DNA from: Jannaschia sp. CCS1
GTDB taxonomy: Bacteria > Pseudomonadota > Alphaproteobacteria > Rhodobacterales > Rhodobacteraceae
Reading direction: 5' to 3'
Assembly (NCBI RefSeq): GCF_000013565.1
Contig: NC_007801.1
Location: forward strand, 22,073 to 86,072
Length of the DNA: 64,000 nt
Shown one piece after another: positions 29,286-38,774 of the stretch. The first letter of the stretch is position 1. Each line of letters begins with the position of its first letter. The translations under genes were made by a program, and so were the position numbers. Under the pieces are notes generated by a model. It ran no database searches. It saw only the letters and a list, made by a program, of their open reading frames with translations, and was not told where the DNA came from.

Positions 29286-30175
29286 TGCCCACAGCAACCA
29301 TCGAACTCGCCAATGGCGACTATGATATCGTTATCGACGGCACGCCAAGCACGGTCACGGTTCCCGTTTTGACTGCTGGCAGCATTCTGGAGGCCACCCC
29401 AGAAATCGGCGACACCTTGACGGTCACAGGATCCAATGCCAGCGCCACGGCAACCTTCCAGTGGCAGAAAGACGGTGCGGATATTAGCAGCGCAACGAGT
29501 GCAAGCTACGACACCATATCTGACACGGCGGGCGTTTATCGGCGGGGCGTGTCGGACGGTGCGCAGGGGCCTGTGTATACGAGCGCAGTAACGGTTGCCG
29601 GAGTGGCCGGAGGCACAGAATACGTCACCGATTTCGTCGAAGAATTCAACGACACTGGCCCCATCAACATTGTCACGCTTGCAGAATGGTCCTCGCAGGG
29701 CGGCAGCGGCGGTGACAACTCCGGCCTGATCGTCAATGGTGGCAGTGTCAGTCAACCCGCCAGTGCGTCTGGATCGGCCAGCTTTGCCCGAGCACGGCAC
29801 GCAAAGACGGCCACCACGCAGAGCCGCGCGACACTCGACATCTCGCAGGTTGGCTCCGGTGGCGCGTCACTGACGCTGCATTTCGCCAACGGATCGGTAT
29901 GGGCCTACATCCGCGTGGATGCGAACGGACGCATAAACTTCTTGGGCAACGGCTTCTCCGCTGCGTTCACGGGGGTTGGCGCCTTTTCCTCGCCGGGTTC
30001 TCTTGCGGTCGAGTTTGATGGATCTGACCTAATCGCCTACAACAATGGAAGCGAGGTTCTGCGCCGGACTTGGGCCGTTGACCTTGGCACCTCCATCGGA
30101 ATCGAAGCGCGGACGGGGGTTGGCGAGATGCCATTCATGATCGAGCAACTTTTGGTCGAAAGATTCCAGCCATGA
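29285..30175 (+). CDS. Beta-rich protein with Ig-like and lectin/jelly-roll-like domains (unknown function)
   Basis: This 296-residue protein has no signal peptide. Residues about 35-105 form an Ig-like module with FQWQKDGADISSATSASY, resembling the module in the preceding gene. The remainder, from a VEEFNDTGP segment onwards, reads like a concanavalin/laminin-G-type sandwich with regularly spaced beta strands and many Gly and Ser. Such domains often bind glycans. It starts in a TAATG overlap and ends in an ATGA overlap, so expression is coupled to the whole operon. A role as a sugar-binding part of a spike or adhesin is inference. Confidence 0.58.
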   Translation: MPTATIELANGDYDIVIDGTPSTVTVPVLTAGSILEATPEIGDTLTVTGSNASATATFQWQKDGADISSATSASYDTISDTAGVYRRGVSDGAQGPVYTSAVTVAGVAGGTEYVTDFVEEFNDTGPINIVTLAEWSSQGGSGGDNSGLIVNGGSVSQPASASGSASFARARHAKTATTQSRATLDISQVGSGGASLTLHFANGSVWAYIRVDANGRINFLGNGFSAAFTGVGAFSSPGSLAVEFDGSDLIAYNNGSEVLRRTWAVDLGTSIGIEARTGVGEMPFMIEQLLVERFQP

Positions 30176-32340
30176 CACGCATAAAATTCAAGGGATTTAC
30201 AGATGGTGAAACCGTCAGCATCGCTGCATCAGACGGAACCAGTACGCTGGGACCAGTGACTGTTTCAGCTTGGCGGCAAACGCAAGTCTCCAACGACTTC
30301 GGCAATATGACGATCAATATCAACAGCGCGTTCATCGACAATCCCAATACGGCGCTTCTGGAGCATATCGGCCCGCTCACCTTCACCGCAACGGTGAACT
30401 CCGACACCGGCCTGCCTGTGCGCGCGAACCGGGACGTGGGCAGCGCCACCTATGACGTCTATGATCAGCAATTCCACGAATTGGATTTCGTTTGGTCCAT
30501 GGGCGACGCAGGGACGTTTGATCTGGTGTCGCGGCTTCCCAGCTTCATGCGCAGCCGGAACACGGCGCACGGGAAGTATGTCAGCCACGTCTACGACACA
30601 CCCGGCGCAAAGACGGTCACATGCTCAGCTTACCGCACCGACTTTTCCGATGGCAGCCAATCGAGCGTTCTGGTGGCCCGCAAGACTGTTACATTTACGG
30701 TGGCTGATCAGGATGTCTGTTTCCCCGGAAACATGACGGTCTGCATCGATCCCGATGCAAATTACATCGGCGCCCCGGCTGGCGCACAGACTTTCCCGAC
30801 CTTCTGGGATTTCGTTGAAAATGGCGTAAACAATGGTTTTCAAGGCGGAGAGGGCTCACTTCGGTTCCTCTATCGACGTGGGAAAACACACCAGATCGAC
30901 CAGATCAACGCCTGGGGCCAGTATCGCATCTCAAATACCAGCACCCATATTTGGGGCGGCTTCGGCGACGGCCCCCGGCCCGTTCTGACAGCCTCTGCCA
31001 TCGGGAATATCGGCAACGGTCCCATGCTGCGGTTCTCCCCAGCGGCAGATGTGGCCGGTCAAAAAGTGGCGTCCGGCCTGTGCCTGATGGAAGACCTTGA
31101 GATCAAGGCAGACTGGGACACTGTGACCAACACCGGTCAGCGCTATGTCTTGTTTGCGGTCAGCGGCCCGGGACGTTTCGCCTTTGCGGGATGCAAGCTG
31201 CATTCTTGCGAAACAGCGATCACGTCAAATGTAGGAGATGCAGATCAGGTATCCGCCCCCCATGGTCCTTACAACGCCATCACCTTCTTTGATACCGAGG
31301 TCACCGATTGTCGGGAATATGCCGTCATACTCGCGTCCCATCCGCAGCATGTCTATTATCGCGGGACAGGCTTCTATCACCACGAAAATCACTTCTCCAA
31401 CATGGATCCCGCTGCCGAGGGCGTGAACGGACGGGGCCAACTCCGTCACACCCCAATGGGACGCGTCGTGATCGTGCAAAGTGACATGTTCTCACGCGCC
31501 GGGAACACGACACCGGCCCAACCTGTCATCCGTCTGAACGTGTCGCCCACCACACAAGACGGGGGGTTTGAGCCCGATTGTCTGGTCTGGGGCAACATCA
31601 TCGAGGGCGGCGAACGGCCAATTTCACTCGGCATTGCGGGCAAACCCGGCGGTGACCCGGGCGCCCCCTATAACCTTTACCCAATGAACACAGTGATCAA
31701 GCACAACATCATGCCCGGAGCATGGACGTCCGAGAAGTTGCTGGAAATCGCTCGTGGTTGTATCTCGGTTGTGGAGAACTATTGCCCCATCCCCGATGCG
31801 AATACGGTTGGGGCTTTCGATGCGACGACCCAAGGTGTTCGATCTGCTCCCTACGATGTGAGCATATCCGCTGACCTGAAAGCAGGTACAACGCGCGGGG
31901 AGGCTATTGTCAGTTCGGCATACTCTGAGCCGTTTCGCATCTTTGGCAACATGATTGTCGATCTGCGCTCCACCTCGAACGCCAACCAGCAAACTGATGG
32001 GTTCGAAGATCCGTCAGCATGGGCAACCGGCCTGGTAGAGTTCCGTGACAACAGTATCTACGCGCCCAATTGGGGGGCGGCGAACACGGTTGCGGGCCCC
32101 TTCACCAACGTGGGCGACATCACGCCGCGCATGACACGCGGGCCGATCATCGACGTGGGCCGGGATGGGACTTATGAAGACTACCCTGATTTTGCCACAC
32201 CTTTCGACGGCCTGCCGCTTCTGCGCCCAGACACGGGCGCGGGGGTAGACGAAACCGCGACAGGTCCTCTCAGCCGAACAGATCTGTTAGGTAACGTTCG
32301 CGATACCAATGCGACTGCAGGCCCGGTTGAGGCTGGCTGA
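30172..32340 (+). CDS. PKD-like plus right-handed beta-helix protein (tail-spike or surface protein type)
   Basis: This 722-residue protein lacks a signal peptide. Residues about 90-180 contain an Ig/PKD-like stretch ending YVSHVYDTPGAKTVTCSAY. From about 190 onward the pattern is that of a parallel beta-helix with repeated short strands and buried hydrophobics. The C-terminus has DLLGNVRDTNATAGPVEAG, like the D..G..R......GA.E signature closing many beta-helix proteins. Beta-helices of this sort occur in phage tailspikes and polysaccharide lyases. No catalytic residues can be assigned. It is the last gene of the overlapping operon. Confidence 0.62.
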   Translation: MTRIKFKGFTDGETVSIAASDGTSTLGPVTVSAWRQTQVSNDFGNMTININSAFIDNPNTALLEHIGPLTFTATVNSDTGLPVRANRDVGSATYDVYDQQFHELDFVWSMGDAGTFDLVSRLPSFMRSRNTAHGKYVSHVYDTPGAKTVTCSAYRTDFSDGSQSSVLVARKTVTFTVADQDVCFPGNMTVCIDPDANYIGAPAGAQTFPTFWDFVENGVNNGFQGGEGSLRFLYRRGKTHQIDQINAWGQYRISNTSTHIWGGFGDGPRPVLTASAIGNIGNGPMLRFSPAADVAGQKVASGLCLMEDLEIKADWDTVTNTGQRYVLFAVSGPGRFAFAGCKLHSCETAITSNVGDADQVSAPHGPYNAITFFDTEVTDCREYAVILASHPQHVYYRGTGFYHHENHFSNMDPAAEGVNGRGQLRHTPMGRVVIVQSDMFSRAGNTTPAQPVIRLNVSPTTQDGGFEPDCLVWGNIIEGGERPISLGIAGKPGGDPGAPYNLYPMNTVIKHNIMPGAWTSEKLLEIARGCISVVENYCPIPDANTVGAFDATTQGVRSAPYDVSISADLKAGTTRGEAIVSSAYSEPFRIFGNMIVDLRSTSNANQQTDGFEDPSAWATGLVEFRDNSIYAPNWGAANTVAGPFTNVGDITPRMTRGPIIDVGRDGTYEDYPDFATPFDGLPLLRPDTGAGVDETATGPLSRTDLLGNVRDTNATAGPVEAG

Positions 32341-32846
32341 AACACGATCGATTATATCGATCCGGATGCCGCACCATACCTGACACCAAATCCTATTTTT
32401 CCCGATTTTCGCATGCGAAAGCCGGGAAAATTGCCCAGTTGCGACCCAAGTGTCACAGCCACAATTTCTGAAGGACTGCTGGAGACTGTGCTCTGTGTTG
32501 GTAGATATCCACATGGATCGCAGGTTTCCGCCGGTCCCGTGAAGGGCACCCTTCCCTTTGGTCCACTGTTACCTCATTGTGCACTCAAAAATGTCACAAA
32601 TCCTAATGAATGTGACGCAGAGTTAGACAGTGAGGAATTTGCAGGAACCTCAAGTGATATTCGGTGTAAAGTCGTGGGACGTGATCGCATTGATCGCGTC
32701 TCGGGGCCTGGGTCCGCACGGTCTCCAGACAGGTATTTTTTCTTAGTCATATCACTGAACTGAACAATACAACCGCTAGAAGGCAGCAACTTGCATGCCT
32801 GTGGCGTGAGGTTGGTATCGTTTGTGCTCCAGAAGGATCGAGATAT
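32341..32846. other. Intergenic region with candidate parS palindrome
   Basis: This 506-bp stretch has no convincing gene. It contains one copy of the TTTCGCATGCGAAA palindrome (see the separate entry) soon after the spike-like operon. The promoter of the beta-helix lipoprotein gene should lie in its distal part; an AAGGA is present shortly before the start at 32847. Confidence 0.45.
32407..32420. repeat. Palindrome copy 1, candidate parS site
   Basis: The 14-bp perfect palindrome TTTCGCATGCGAAA lies here, flanked by imperfectly matching CCCGA and GCCGGG. The same core recurs at 36054-36075 and 39406-39421, close to parB and inside repA. Three occurrences near a parAB/repA module suggest a ParB-binding centromere site. 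This is inferred from position and symmetry. Confidence 0.55.
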
Positions 32847-35800
32847 ATGGCAAGTCGTTTTACCTCGCTGTTTGAAATGTTGAATACGCGGCGCACAGCA
32901 TTGGTCCTTGGCAGTACAACCATGGTCGCAGGCTGCGTGAGTGGCGGGGGCGAGACACCCACTGAAGAGCCTGCCGTTGAAACCTCAAACGTTGCCCAAG
33001 GGCCGCAGCTGGCCGCCGACCCCTTATTTCAAATACCGATGATTACACAACCGGATCCGGTGTCCATCCCGGCAGAGCCGCGCGTGAGTGAACCCACACC
33101 GCCCAAAGACCCCTCTATCACACCCGAAGCGCCGGCCCCTTCCCCACCGCCAAGTCCACCGGTCGCGGCACCGGAGCCGGAGCCCCCCGAACCACCAAAT
33201 CCGCCAGTCGCTGCTCCAGAGGCAGAGGATTCCGCTGATAGTGCCCCTCAAACGAGTGGAGCAATCTTGATTGAAGCGAATCTGGCCGTGGCGGGGGGAC
33301 GTGTCGCACTGCTCGAAACAGGCGAAGAAAACATCCGCTCGATCGAAATCCTCAACGGACCGGACATCGGCAATCTCACTGTGAACCCAGACAACACGCT
33401 GGCGTTGGTTCTGTCGGGTACAGACCACTCAGGTCCGTTGTCGTTCAGTTACAATGTCACCTACGACGATGGCACGACCAAGTTTTTCGAACAGACCGTA
33501 GACGTGGCACCCCTGACCCAACTGGAAGGATGGTCCTCCGGTGAAAAGCTCTACATGCTGGAGACCGACGACAATGGCGATCTTCTGATCGAACATGGAG
33601 ACGTGCACCAGAAAGTTTATATATCCGGCAGTAGCGACGCCCTGTCGCGTGATGACATTGCCGAAAAGGAAGGCATCGCCCCCGCAGACATCGATATGAT
33701 GTGGCTACTCGACCATCCGGAGTATGGTGCAACGCCTGAAATGGCGCTGGATGTCGAAATGGGCATGGAAATGTGGAGTGGCCTTACGGCATTCACATTC
33801 AATGAGACTGGCGTCGGGCCGCTCAGGCTGGACGCCGAGCCGGGATCCCATTGGCTCTTGTTTGAAAAGGGTTACGAATACGAGGTCGAGCGGCTGATCT
33901 ACGAAGATTCCGAAGGGGAATCCGCTCTGCATCCGCTTGTCGTGACTTCCTATGGGGAAGGCGAAGATCCCATTATCAACAGCGACGTCATGATCTTCCA
34001 GTCGCCTAGTGAAAACATTGTCATCAACGGGCTGGCCTTGACCGGTGGGCTCTCGGATTTCGCGACAACCAACCTGATCCTAGATGACATGACATTCACG
34101 GAAAATGGCATCAGCATTCGTGGATCAGAAGGCGTTACTCTGCGGAATTCATCAATTTACGACGCTGTAGACAAACACCCATTCACCGACGACGAATGGG
34201 TTGCGGGCTGGGACAAAAATTCCGGCATCTGGGTGGGATCTACTGATGGCCTGCTGATGGAAGACCTGTTCTTTGACAGGAACGGCTGGTCCCCAGACTA
34301 TCGCTACGACATGAGTACCGAAGGTGGCCTGCCGCCCAATATGTTCAGCCACAACATCTACATCCAGTTCGACAATACCGATGTCACATTCCGCGACAAT
34401 ATCACTATGCGTGGAGCATCTTACGGCGCGCAATTCCGGTCTGGCGGGTTGGTCGAAGACAACGTCTATCTGGACAATAATGGGGCCACAAACCTGCAAG
34501 GCGGCAAATATCTCGACGACGACACGAAATATCTCAACTTCATCCTGTTTACAGACAACGTCATCACTTCAGCGGGCGACAAGGACGCTCTCGACCAAAT
34601 CGGAGCCCGTTCGGCCGGGGTCGAATCCACATCCATGCAGGCGACATTGCTGGACAATATCATCGCCCATCACGCGGACCCCAACAATCCAGACGAATTC
34701 GCAAGCAAGGAAGGCGGTGACGCGGCGCTCTCCGTGCTTGAGACGCCGTGGTACAATGACACCATCGTATACAACTGGATAAATGCCAACAATGGCGCCC
34801 CGACCCTGATCATGAATGCCGATCAGAACACAGAGACCCTCGATACGGCTCTGGCAGACCAGACCACCATTCAAAACTTCGCTGCGGCGTTGATGAATCA
34901 GTCGGACGCGACCATCGACGACCTGGCCGAGTACATACGAGCCAACAACGATGGTGGATTGCCCGAAGACGCCAGCGCGGATGACATCATTGCCTATTTT
35001 CAAAACGGGTTCGGGATTGGCGAAGTGGACCGCAGCAGCGCCACAACCTTGCGCTTCGTGCCCAACGATCTAGGAGACGGTATCCGGTGGGACAACCGGA
35101 TCAACTGGGAGACCGACGACCTGCCGGGTACCGTGGATGGTGACAATGTCGATCTGGCCGGCAATTGGGTCACCTACGGGACGCTGACCACTGAAATTGC
35201 TGATTTCGACATGGGCTCCGGTGGACAGCTGAATGTGACCAGTGGACGGCTCGATGTGACTGGCGAGACCAGCGTCGGCGAAGATGGTGGGGACATCGAC
35301 GTGGACAATTCCGGTCAGCTTTGGATGGCTGGCTACGGAGACACTGACCGCTTCTCCATCGATGTCATAGATGGCCGCTTCGCCAACACCGGAGACTTCA
35401 ACGGCACTGCCGACATCAACGTTACCGATGGCCAGGCGATCCTCGCCACCTCGGGGGCCAATATGACCCTTGGCGCTGACAGCCACCTGATCATCAACGG
35501 AGGTAAGGCCAAGGTCGGCTTCGACGGAGATGATGGCGGCATCGCGACGCTTCAGATGGAGGGTGGCAACATCAACTTTATTGCTGATGAAACCGGTTTT
35601 TCGACGATCGAAGAAACCCGCTCGGGTGCCTTCGGGGACGAACCCGACGTTCTGTCAGGAATTGATCTGGGCGAAGGTGTGCTCGGCATCGATATCACAG
35701 CCCTCAACGGAAGCGCGCTCGAGCAGGTCTTGCTTGGCGCCGATGAAATCCTGGGCAGCTTTGACAGCATCGAACTGGTCGGTCTGGGCAATGATCAAGA

Positions 35801-36026
35801 TGCCACCATCACCTTCGACTACGACAAAGACGAGGTAACGTTCCGTGTCACGCAAGCCGGTGACGGAACCGGAAAAGCCTCGACGGAATTCGTGGGCGAC
35901 ATGATGGATGCGCAGACCGAAGCCGCTGATCTATGGGCTGCTCTGACGGACGGGCAGGGGACCTATGAGGACATTGAAGAGCCCGAGATCGAACAGCTGG
36001 ACGAGCTCTCGAGCCTAGTGGCCTGA
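32847..36026 (+). CDS. Large beta-helix surface lipoprotein (possible polysaccharide-binding or -modifying protein)
   Basis: This 1059-residue protein has a signal sequence ending in a lipobox-like MVAGC (Cys 30), so it is probably an exported lipoprotein. A proline-rich linker covers roughly residues 60-135. Residues about 380-640 read as a right-handed parallel beta-helix with repeated short N/D-rich turns, including IRGSEGVTLRNSSI and GISI-type rungs. A second repetitive region (about 770-960) has an autotransporter-like GGQLNVTSGRLDVTG pattern. The composition is strongly acidic. Beta-helices of this kind occur in polysaccharide lyases, epimerases and adhesins; no catalytic triad can be assigned. 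It faces parB with 50 bp between stops. Confidence 0.65.
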   Translation: MASRFTSLFEMLNTRRTALVLGSTTMVAGCVSGGGETPTEEPAVETSNVAQGPQLAADPLFQIPMITQPDPVSIPAEPRVSEPTPPKDPSITPEAPAPSPPPSPPVAAPEPEPPEPPNPPVAAPEAEDSADSAPQTSGAILIEANLAVAGGRVALLETGEENIRSIEILNGPDIGNLTVNPDNTLALVLSGTDHSGPLSFSYNVTYDDGTTKFFEQTVDVAPLTQLEGWSSGEKLYMLETDDNGDLLIEHGDVHQKVYISGSSDALSRDDIAEKEGIAPADIDMMWLLDHPEYGATPEMALDVEMGMEMWSGLTAFTFNETGVGPLRLDAEPGSHWLLFEKGYEYEVERLIYEDSEGESALHPLVVTSYGEGEDPIINSDVMIFQSPSENIVINGLALTGGLSDFATTNLILDDMTFTENGISIRGSEGVTLRNSSIYDAVDKHPFTDDEWVAGWDKNSGIWVGSTDGLLMEDLFFDRNGWSPDYRYDMSTEGGLPPNMFSHNIYIQFDNTDVTFRDNITMRGASYGAQFRSGGLVEDNVYLDNNGATNLQGGKYLDDDTKYLNFILFTDNVITSAGDKDALDQIGARSAGVESTSMQATLLDNIIAHHADPNNPDEFASKEGGDAALSVLETPWYNDTIVYNWINANNGAPTLIMNADQNTETLDTALADQTTIQNFAAALMNQSDATIDDLAEYIRANNDGGLPEDASADDIIAYFQNGFGIGEVDRSSATTLRFVPNDLGDGIRWDNRINWETDDLPGTVDGDNVDLAGNWVTYGTLTTEIADFDMGSGGQLNVTSGRLDVTGETSVGEDGGDIDVDNSGQLWMAGYGDTDRFSIDVIDGRFANTGDFNGTADINVTDGQAILATSGANMTLGADSHLIINGGKAKVGFDGDDGGIATLQMEGGNINFIADETGFSTIEETRSGAFGDEPDVLSGIDLGEGVLGIDITALNGSALEQVLLGADEILGSFDSIELVGLGNDQDATITFDYDKDEVTFRVTQAGDGTGKASTEFVGDMMDAQTEAADLWAALTDGQGTYEDIEEPEIEQLDELSSLVA

Positions 36027-36053
36027 ACCCACTACAACAGGGTCTGCACGATT

Positions 36054-36075
36054 GGATTTTCGCATGCGAAAATCC
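36054..36075. repeat. Palindrome copy 2, candidate parS site between convergent genes
   Basis: A 22-bp perfect palindrome with the core TTTTCGCATGCGAAAA extended by GGA and TCC on the outside lies between the stops of the beta-helix lipoprotein and parB genes. It is the most perfect of the three copies. It could also act as a hairpin terminator for either convergent gene, but it lacks a run of T after the stem, and the same core recurs elsewhere, so a ParB-binding site is preferred. Confidence 0.65.
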
Positions 36076-36076
36076 C

Positions 36077-37042
36077 CTATTTGCGCGTCTCTAACCAGTC
36101 GATCAGAGCCTCTGTCAGGTCCTTTGTCAGAGCCGGTCCACGTAGTGTGATCCTGCGCCGGGCCTCTTCTATCGTCAGGCCCGGTGCGATTTCGCGTGGT
36201 TTGGGTTTCGGGGCCTTGGCCGTCTTCCGCGTCGCGGGGCTCGCAAGGGCCGCCTCCAGCCGTTTGCGTTCCTCACCCGGATCGCCCGCTGGTTGCGCCT
36301 CAAGGGCCGCAGCCAGGGCGGGTGCGAACCCGGCATCCGCAGCCATCGCCTTGGACAGCGCCAGACCGGTGCGTTCCGGGATCGAGGTAGGGAACCGCAG
36401 GGCCTGCCCCAATTCCTCGTGGACTTTGACAAATGCGATGATCTTGGACCGTTTGGCAGGGCTGGCATGGATGAACAGCGCGCGCACAGTCTCGGGAACG
36501 GACCCGAACAGCCGCATCCGCGTGGCTTCCGCCACCAGGCGCGCGCGTTCATAGAACGACACACCCGCTCGCACCTCGTTCTCCTCGACCATGGCCAGAT
36601 AGGCATCGGCGGAGGTGTCGGGCTGACGGACCAGCGCCAACACGTCCCCTGCCCCGATCTCACGCAAAGCCATCACCCGGCGCAGACCCGAGATCAGGCC
36701 ATAGCGGCCATCCTGTTCCAGGGCCACAACCTCCACCGGGACCTGCTGGCCACGGGCTTGCAGAGAGGCCTTCAGCGTTGCCATGTCCTCTCCGTCAAAG
36801 GCGATGCGGTCGCGGATCAGGTGCCCGGTCTCGATGGCCTCCAACGGCAGCTTTGCGATCAGCCGGCCATCTTCGCGCGCCTCGGTCAAGGCATGCGTCA
36901 CCTCGGCAAAGGCGGCTTCGGTTGCGGTCTCGGCGGCCACGCGGGCAATGGGCGAGCGGTCCCGATCAGGCTCTATTGCGCCCGTTAGGCCCTCATCTCC
37001 ACGGCCGATCAGGGCCGGTGTCAATCGTTTTCGTTTAGCCAT
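36077..37042 (-). CDS. parB: ParB-like partition protein
   Basis: This 321-residue protein has the ParB nuclease-like fold region with ISGLRRVMALREIGA (the family's GxRR region) around residues 117-130, followed by a helical DNA-binding region with VEENEVRAGVSFYERARL. It would bind the centromere and load onto ParA for plasmid segregation. A GGAAGGGA lies upstream of the ATG at 37042, and its start is 14 bp after the parA stop, so parA and parB form one operon. The candidate parS palindrome lies just past its stop. Confidence 0.9.
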   Translation of the reverse strand: MAKRKRLTPALIGRGDEGLTGAIEPDRDRSPIARVAAETATEAAFAEVTHALTEAREDGRLIAKLPLEAIETGHLIRDRIAFDGEDMATLKASLQARGQQVPVEVVALEQDGRYGLISGLRRVMALREIGAGDVLALVRQPDTSADAYLAMVEENEVRAGVSFYERARLVAEATRMRLFGSVPETVRALFIHASPAKRSKIIAFVKVHEELGQALRFPTSIPERTGLALSKAMAADAGFAPALAAALEAQPAGDPGEERKRLEAALASPATRKTAKAPKPKPREIAPGLTIEEARRRITLRGPALTKDLTEALIDWLETRK

Positions 37043-37056
37043 GGCCGGGTCCCTTC

Positions 37057-38445
37057 CTATTCTGCCGCCGCGGTAGCAGCTGCCTCTTCATCGCGCCGCC
37101 ATGCGCCGACCAGAAGCCGCTTGAAGCCTGCATAGGTCTCATCAAAAGCGGCACGGCCGCGCACGTAGGTCTCGCGGTTGAAGTCACGGTAATCGGCCTC
37201 ATAGATACCTGACACCTGTTCGCCCGCCTGCCCGATCAGAGCGGTGAAGTCCTGCCGGTAGGGGCTGAGGCTGTCACCCATATAGGCTTGCATGAGCGCG
37301 GCCATCTCGGCCTGCTGATTGCCGTTGAAGCGGGTGATGACGGCGCGCACTGCATCCCACTCAAAGCGTGTCTCGCCAAGGCCCAGGGCCCGCGCGGCCA
37401 TGTTCTCGCTATCTTCGATGGAACTGAAGGTCGCGTGGAGCATGTCGAAGAACCGGCCCGTGGAATCGAACTCCAGAAATGACGCGCCGACAGGCACCAG
37501 AAGGATGTCTGCGGCCGCAAGGGCATTTATCGTCAGATAGCCGAGGGCAGGGGGCGTATCGAGGATCACCAGATCGTAGCGATCCAATACCCCATCGGCC
37601 TCAAGACGGGCGCTGAGACCCTCCCACAGCTTCCAGCCGCGGCTTGCCATGCGCCAGACCGGGATTTGGAATTCCGCCCAATAGAGATCCAGCTGCGCGC
37701 CGATCAGGTCGATGTTGGGCCAATGGGTGTCTTGCACCAGGTCCCCGGCGGACAGTGCCAGGGCCTCATCCAAGGTCTCGTCGAGGGTCTGCGGGCTTTC
37801 ACCGCGTTCCATCCTGCGCCGGTTCTCGGCCTGCTGATGTTCGGCGTAGTGCCGGGCCAGCAGCGGAAAGATTGTTTGCCATTCATCCTCCACACGGCCC
37901 CCGAAGATCGACGTCATGGAACCCTGGCTGTCCAGGTCCACTACCAGCACCTTGTAGCCGTCCAGGGCCGCTGACATCGCCAGATGCGCCGCGGTGGAGG
38001 TCTTACCCACTCCGCCTTTGAAATTAGCGACGGCGGCGATCTTGGCGGGCAGGCCTGCGGGGCGATAGGGTCTGTAGGATTTTGATTTCGACCCTTCCGT
38101 TGCGAAATGAAGGCGCAGGCGCAGGACTTCGTCGAGGGTGAACCACTTCGCGCCACCATCGGTTTCTGTCAGCCCCTGGGGCAGGTCCGGGTTTTGGCGC
38201 AGGACACGGCGGAAATGGGCAGGTGCCACCGGGATGAGATAGCGGGTGATTTCCCAGGTCGAGAAGCGGCGCAATTGTTTGCGACCACGGTCATCCAACC
38301 CCCGGCTGGTCAGATCCTCTCTGCCCCGGGCACAGGCCTTGGCCAGCTTCGCAAACCCTTCGGTTGTGATCGGATCCGCCATTTCTTCAAGAGCACGATC
38401 AGGTGTGATAGACAGATAAGGAGGGGGGGCTTCGGATGAGGTCAT
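37057..38445 (-). CDS. parA: ParA-family partition ATPase
   Basis: This protein of about 462 residues is a type Ia-like ParA. The N-terminal ~135 residues form a helical, DNA-binding-type domain. The ATPase domain carries the deviant Walker A FKGGVGKTST (about 142-151), VDLDSQG and the Walker B LVILDTPPAL. It would drive plasmid segregation with ParB and probably represses its own promoter. The ATG at 38445 is used; a GTG at 38457 is an alternative, and neither has a strong ribosome-binding site. It is divergent from repA across the origin region, the arrangement known for RepA-type replicons of roseobacters. Confidence 0.92.
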   Translation of the reverse strand: MTSSEAPPPYLSITPDRALEEMADPITTEGFAKLAKACARGREDLTSRGLDDRGRKQLRRFSTWEITRYLIPVAPAHFRRVLRQNPDLPQGLTETDGGAKWFTLDEVLRLRLHFATEGSKSKSYRPYRPAGLPAKIAAVANFKGGVGKTSTAAHLAMSAALDGYKVLVVDLDSQGSMTSIFGGRVEDEWQTIFPLLARHYAEHQQAENRRRMERGESPQTLDETLDEALALSAGDLVQDTHWPNIDLIGAQLDLYWAEFQIPVWRMASRGWKLWEGLSARLEADGVLDRYDLVILDTPPALGYLTINALAAADILLVPVGASFLEFDSTGRFFDMLHATFSSIEDSENMAARALGLGETRFEWDAVRAVITRFNGNQQAEMAALMQAYMGDSLSPYRQDFTALIGQAGEQVSGIYEADYRDFNRETYVRGRAAFDETYAGFKRLLVGAWRRDEEAAATAAAE

Positions 38446-38687
38446 TCCGGGGCTCACTGTTGGATGTATCGCTTTTTCTCCATTATACCGTAAATCGTGT
38501 TACATAGAAGTAGAATCGCGACATTACATGCTTTTTCTTAGCAATTGCAGATGTTCTGCCCCGTGTGCCGGAAGCTAATCTGAAAAATTTTTAAGTTATG
38601 ATTTGTTAGAATAGTTAGTTATGGATCGTAAGGTCTTACATAAGGTATTGAAAAAATTTGTTTTTTCTGGGCTTTTTTCAGTTGGGT
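38446..38687. promoter_or_regulatory. AT-rich part of the replication origin and parAB promoter region
   Basis: The parA-repA intergenic region is markedly AT-rich between about 38570 and 38680, with runs of A and T such as AAAAATTTTTAAG-like stretches. It lies next to the iterons, so it is a good candidate for the DNA-unwinding element and for the promoters of parAB and repA. No hexamers are assigned. Confidence 0.6.
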
Positions 38688-38742
38688 GACTCTGATCCCA
38701 CAATCATCCGACTCTGATCCACCGATAAAGCGACTCTGATCC
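38688..38742. repeat. Three origin iterons, GACTCTGATCC at exact 22-bp spacing
   Basis: The 11-mer GACTCTGATCC occurs at 38688-38698, 38710-38720 and 38732-38742. The starts are exactly 22 bp apart, two helical turns, so all copies face the same side of the DNA. Direct repeats of this kind upstream of a replication initiator gene are RepA-binding iterons by analogy to other iteron plasmids. Confidence 0.85.
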
Positions 38743-38774
38743 CCCGATCCCGACAGGGGGAATCGCTGGACGTT

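Noticed and set aside
28096..32340. A prophage or complete gene transfer agent cluster
   Set aside because: No capsid, portal, terminase, protease or tail genes are present; only spike-type proteins are seen.
36054..36075. The palindrome as an intrinsic terminator between convergent genes
   Set aside because: No T-run follows, and the same core recurs inside repA and elsewhere, which fits a protein-binding site better.
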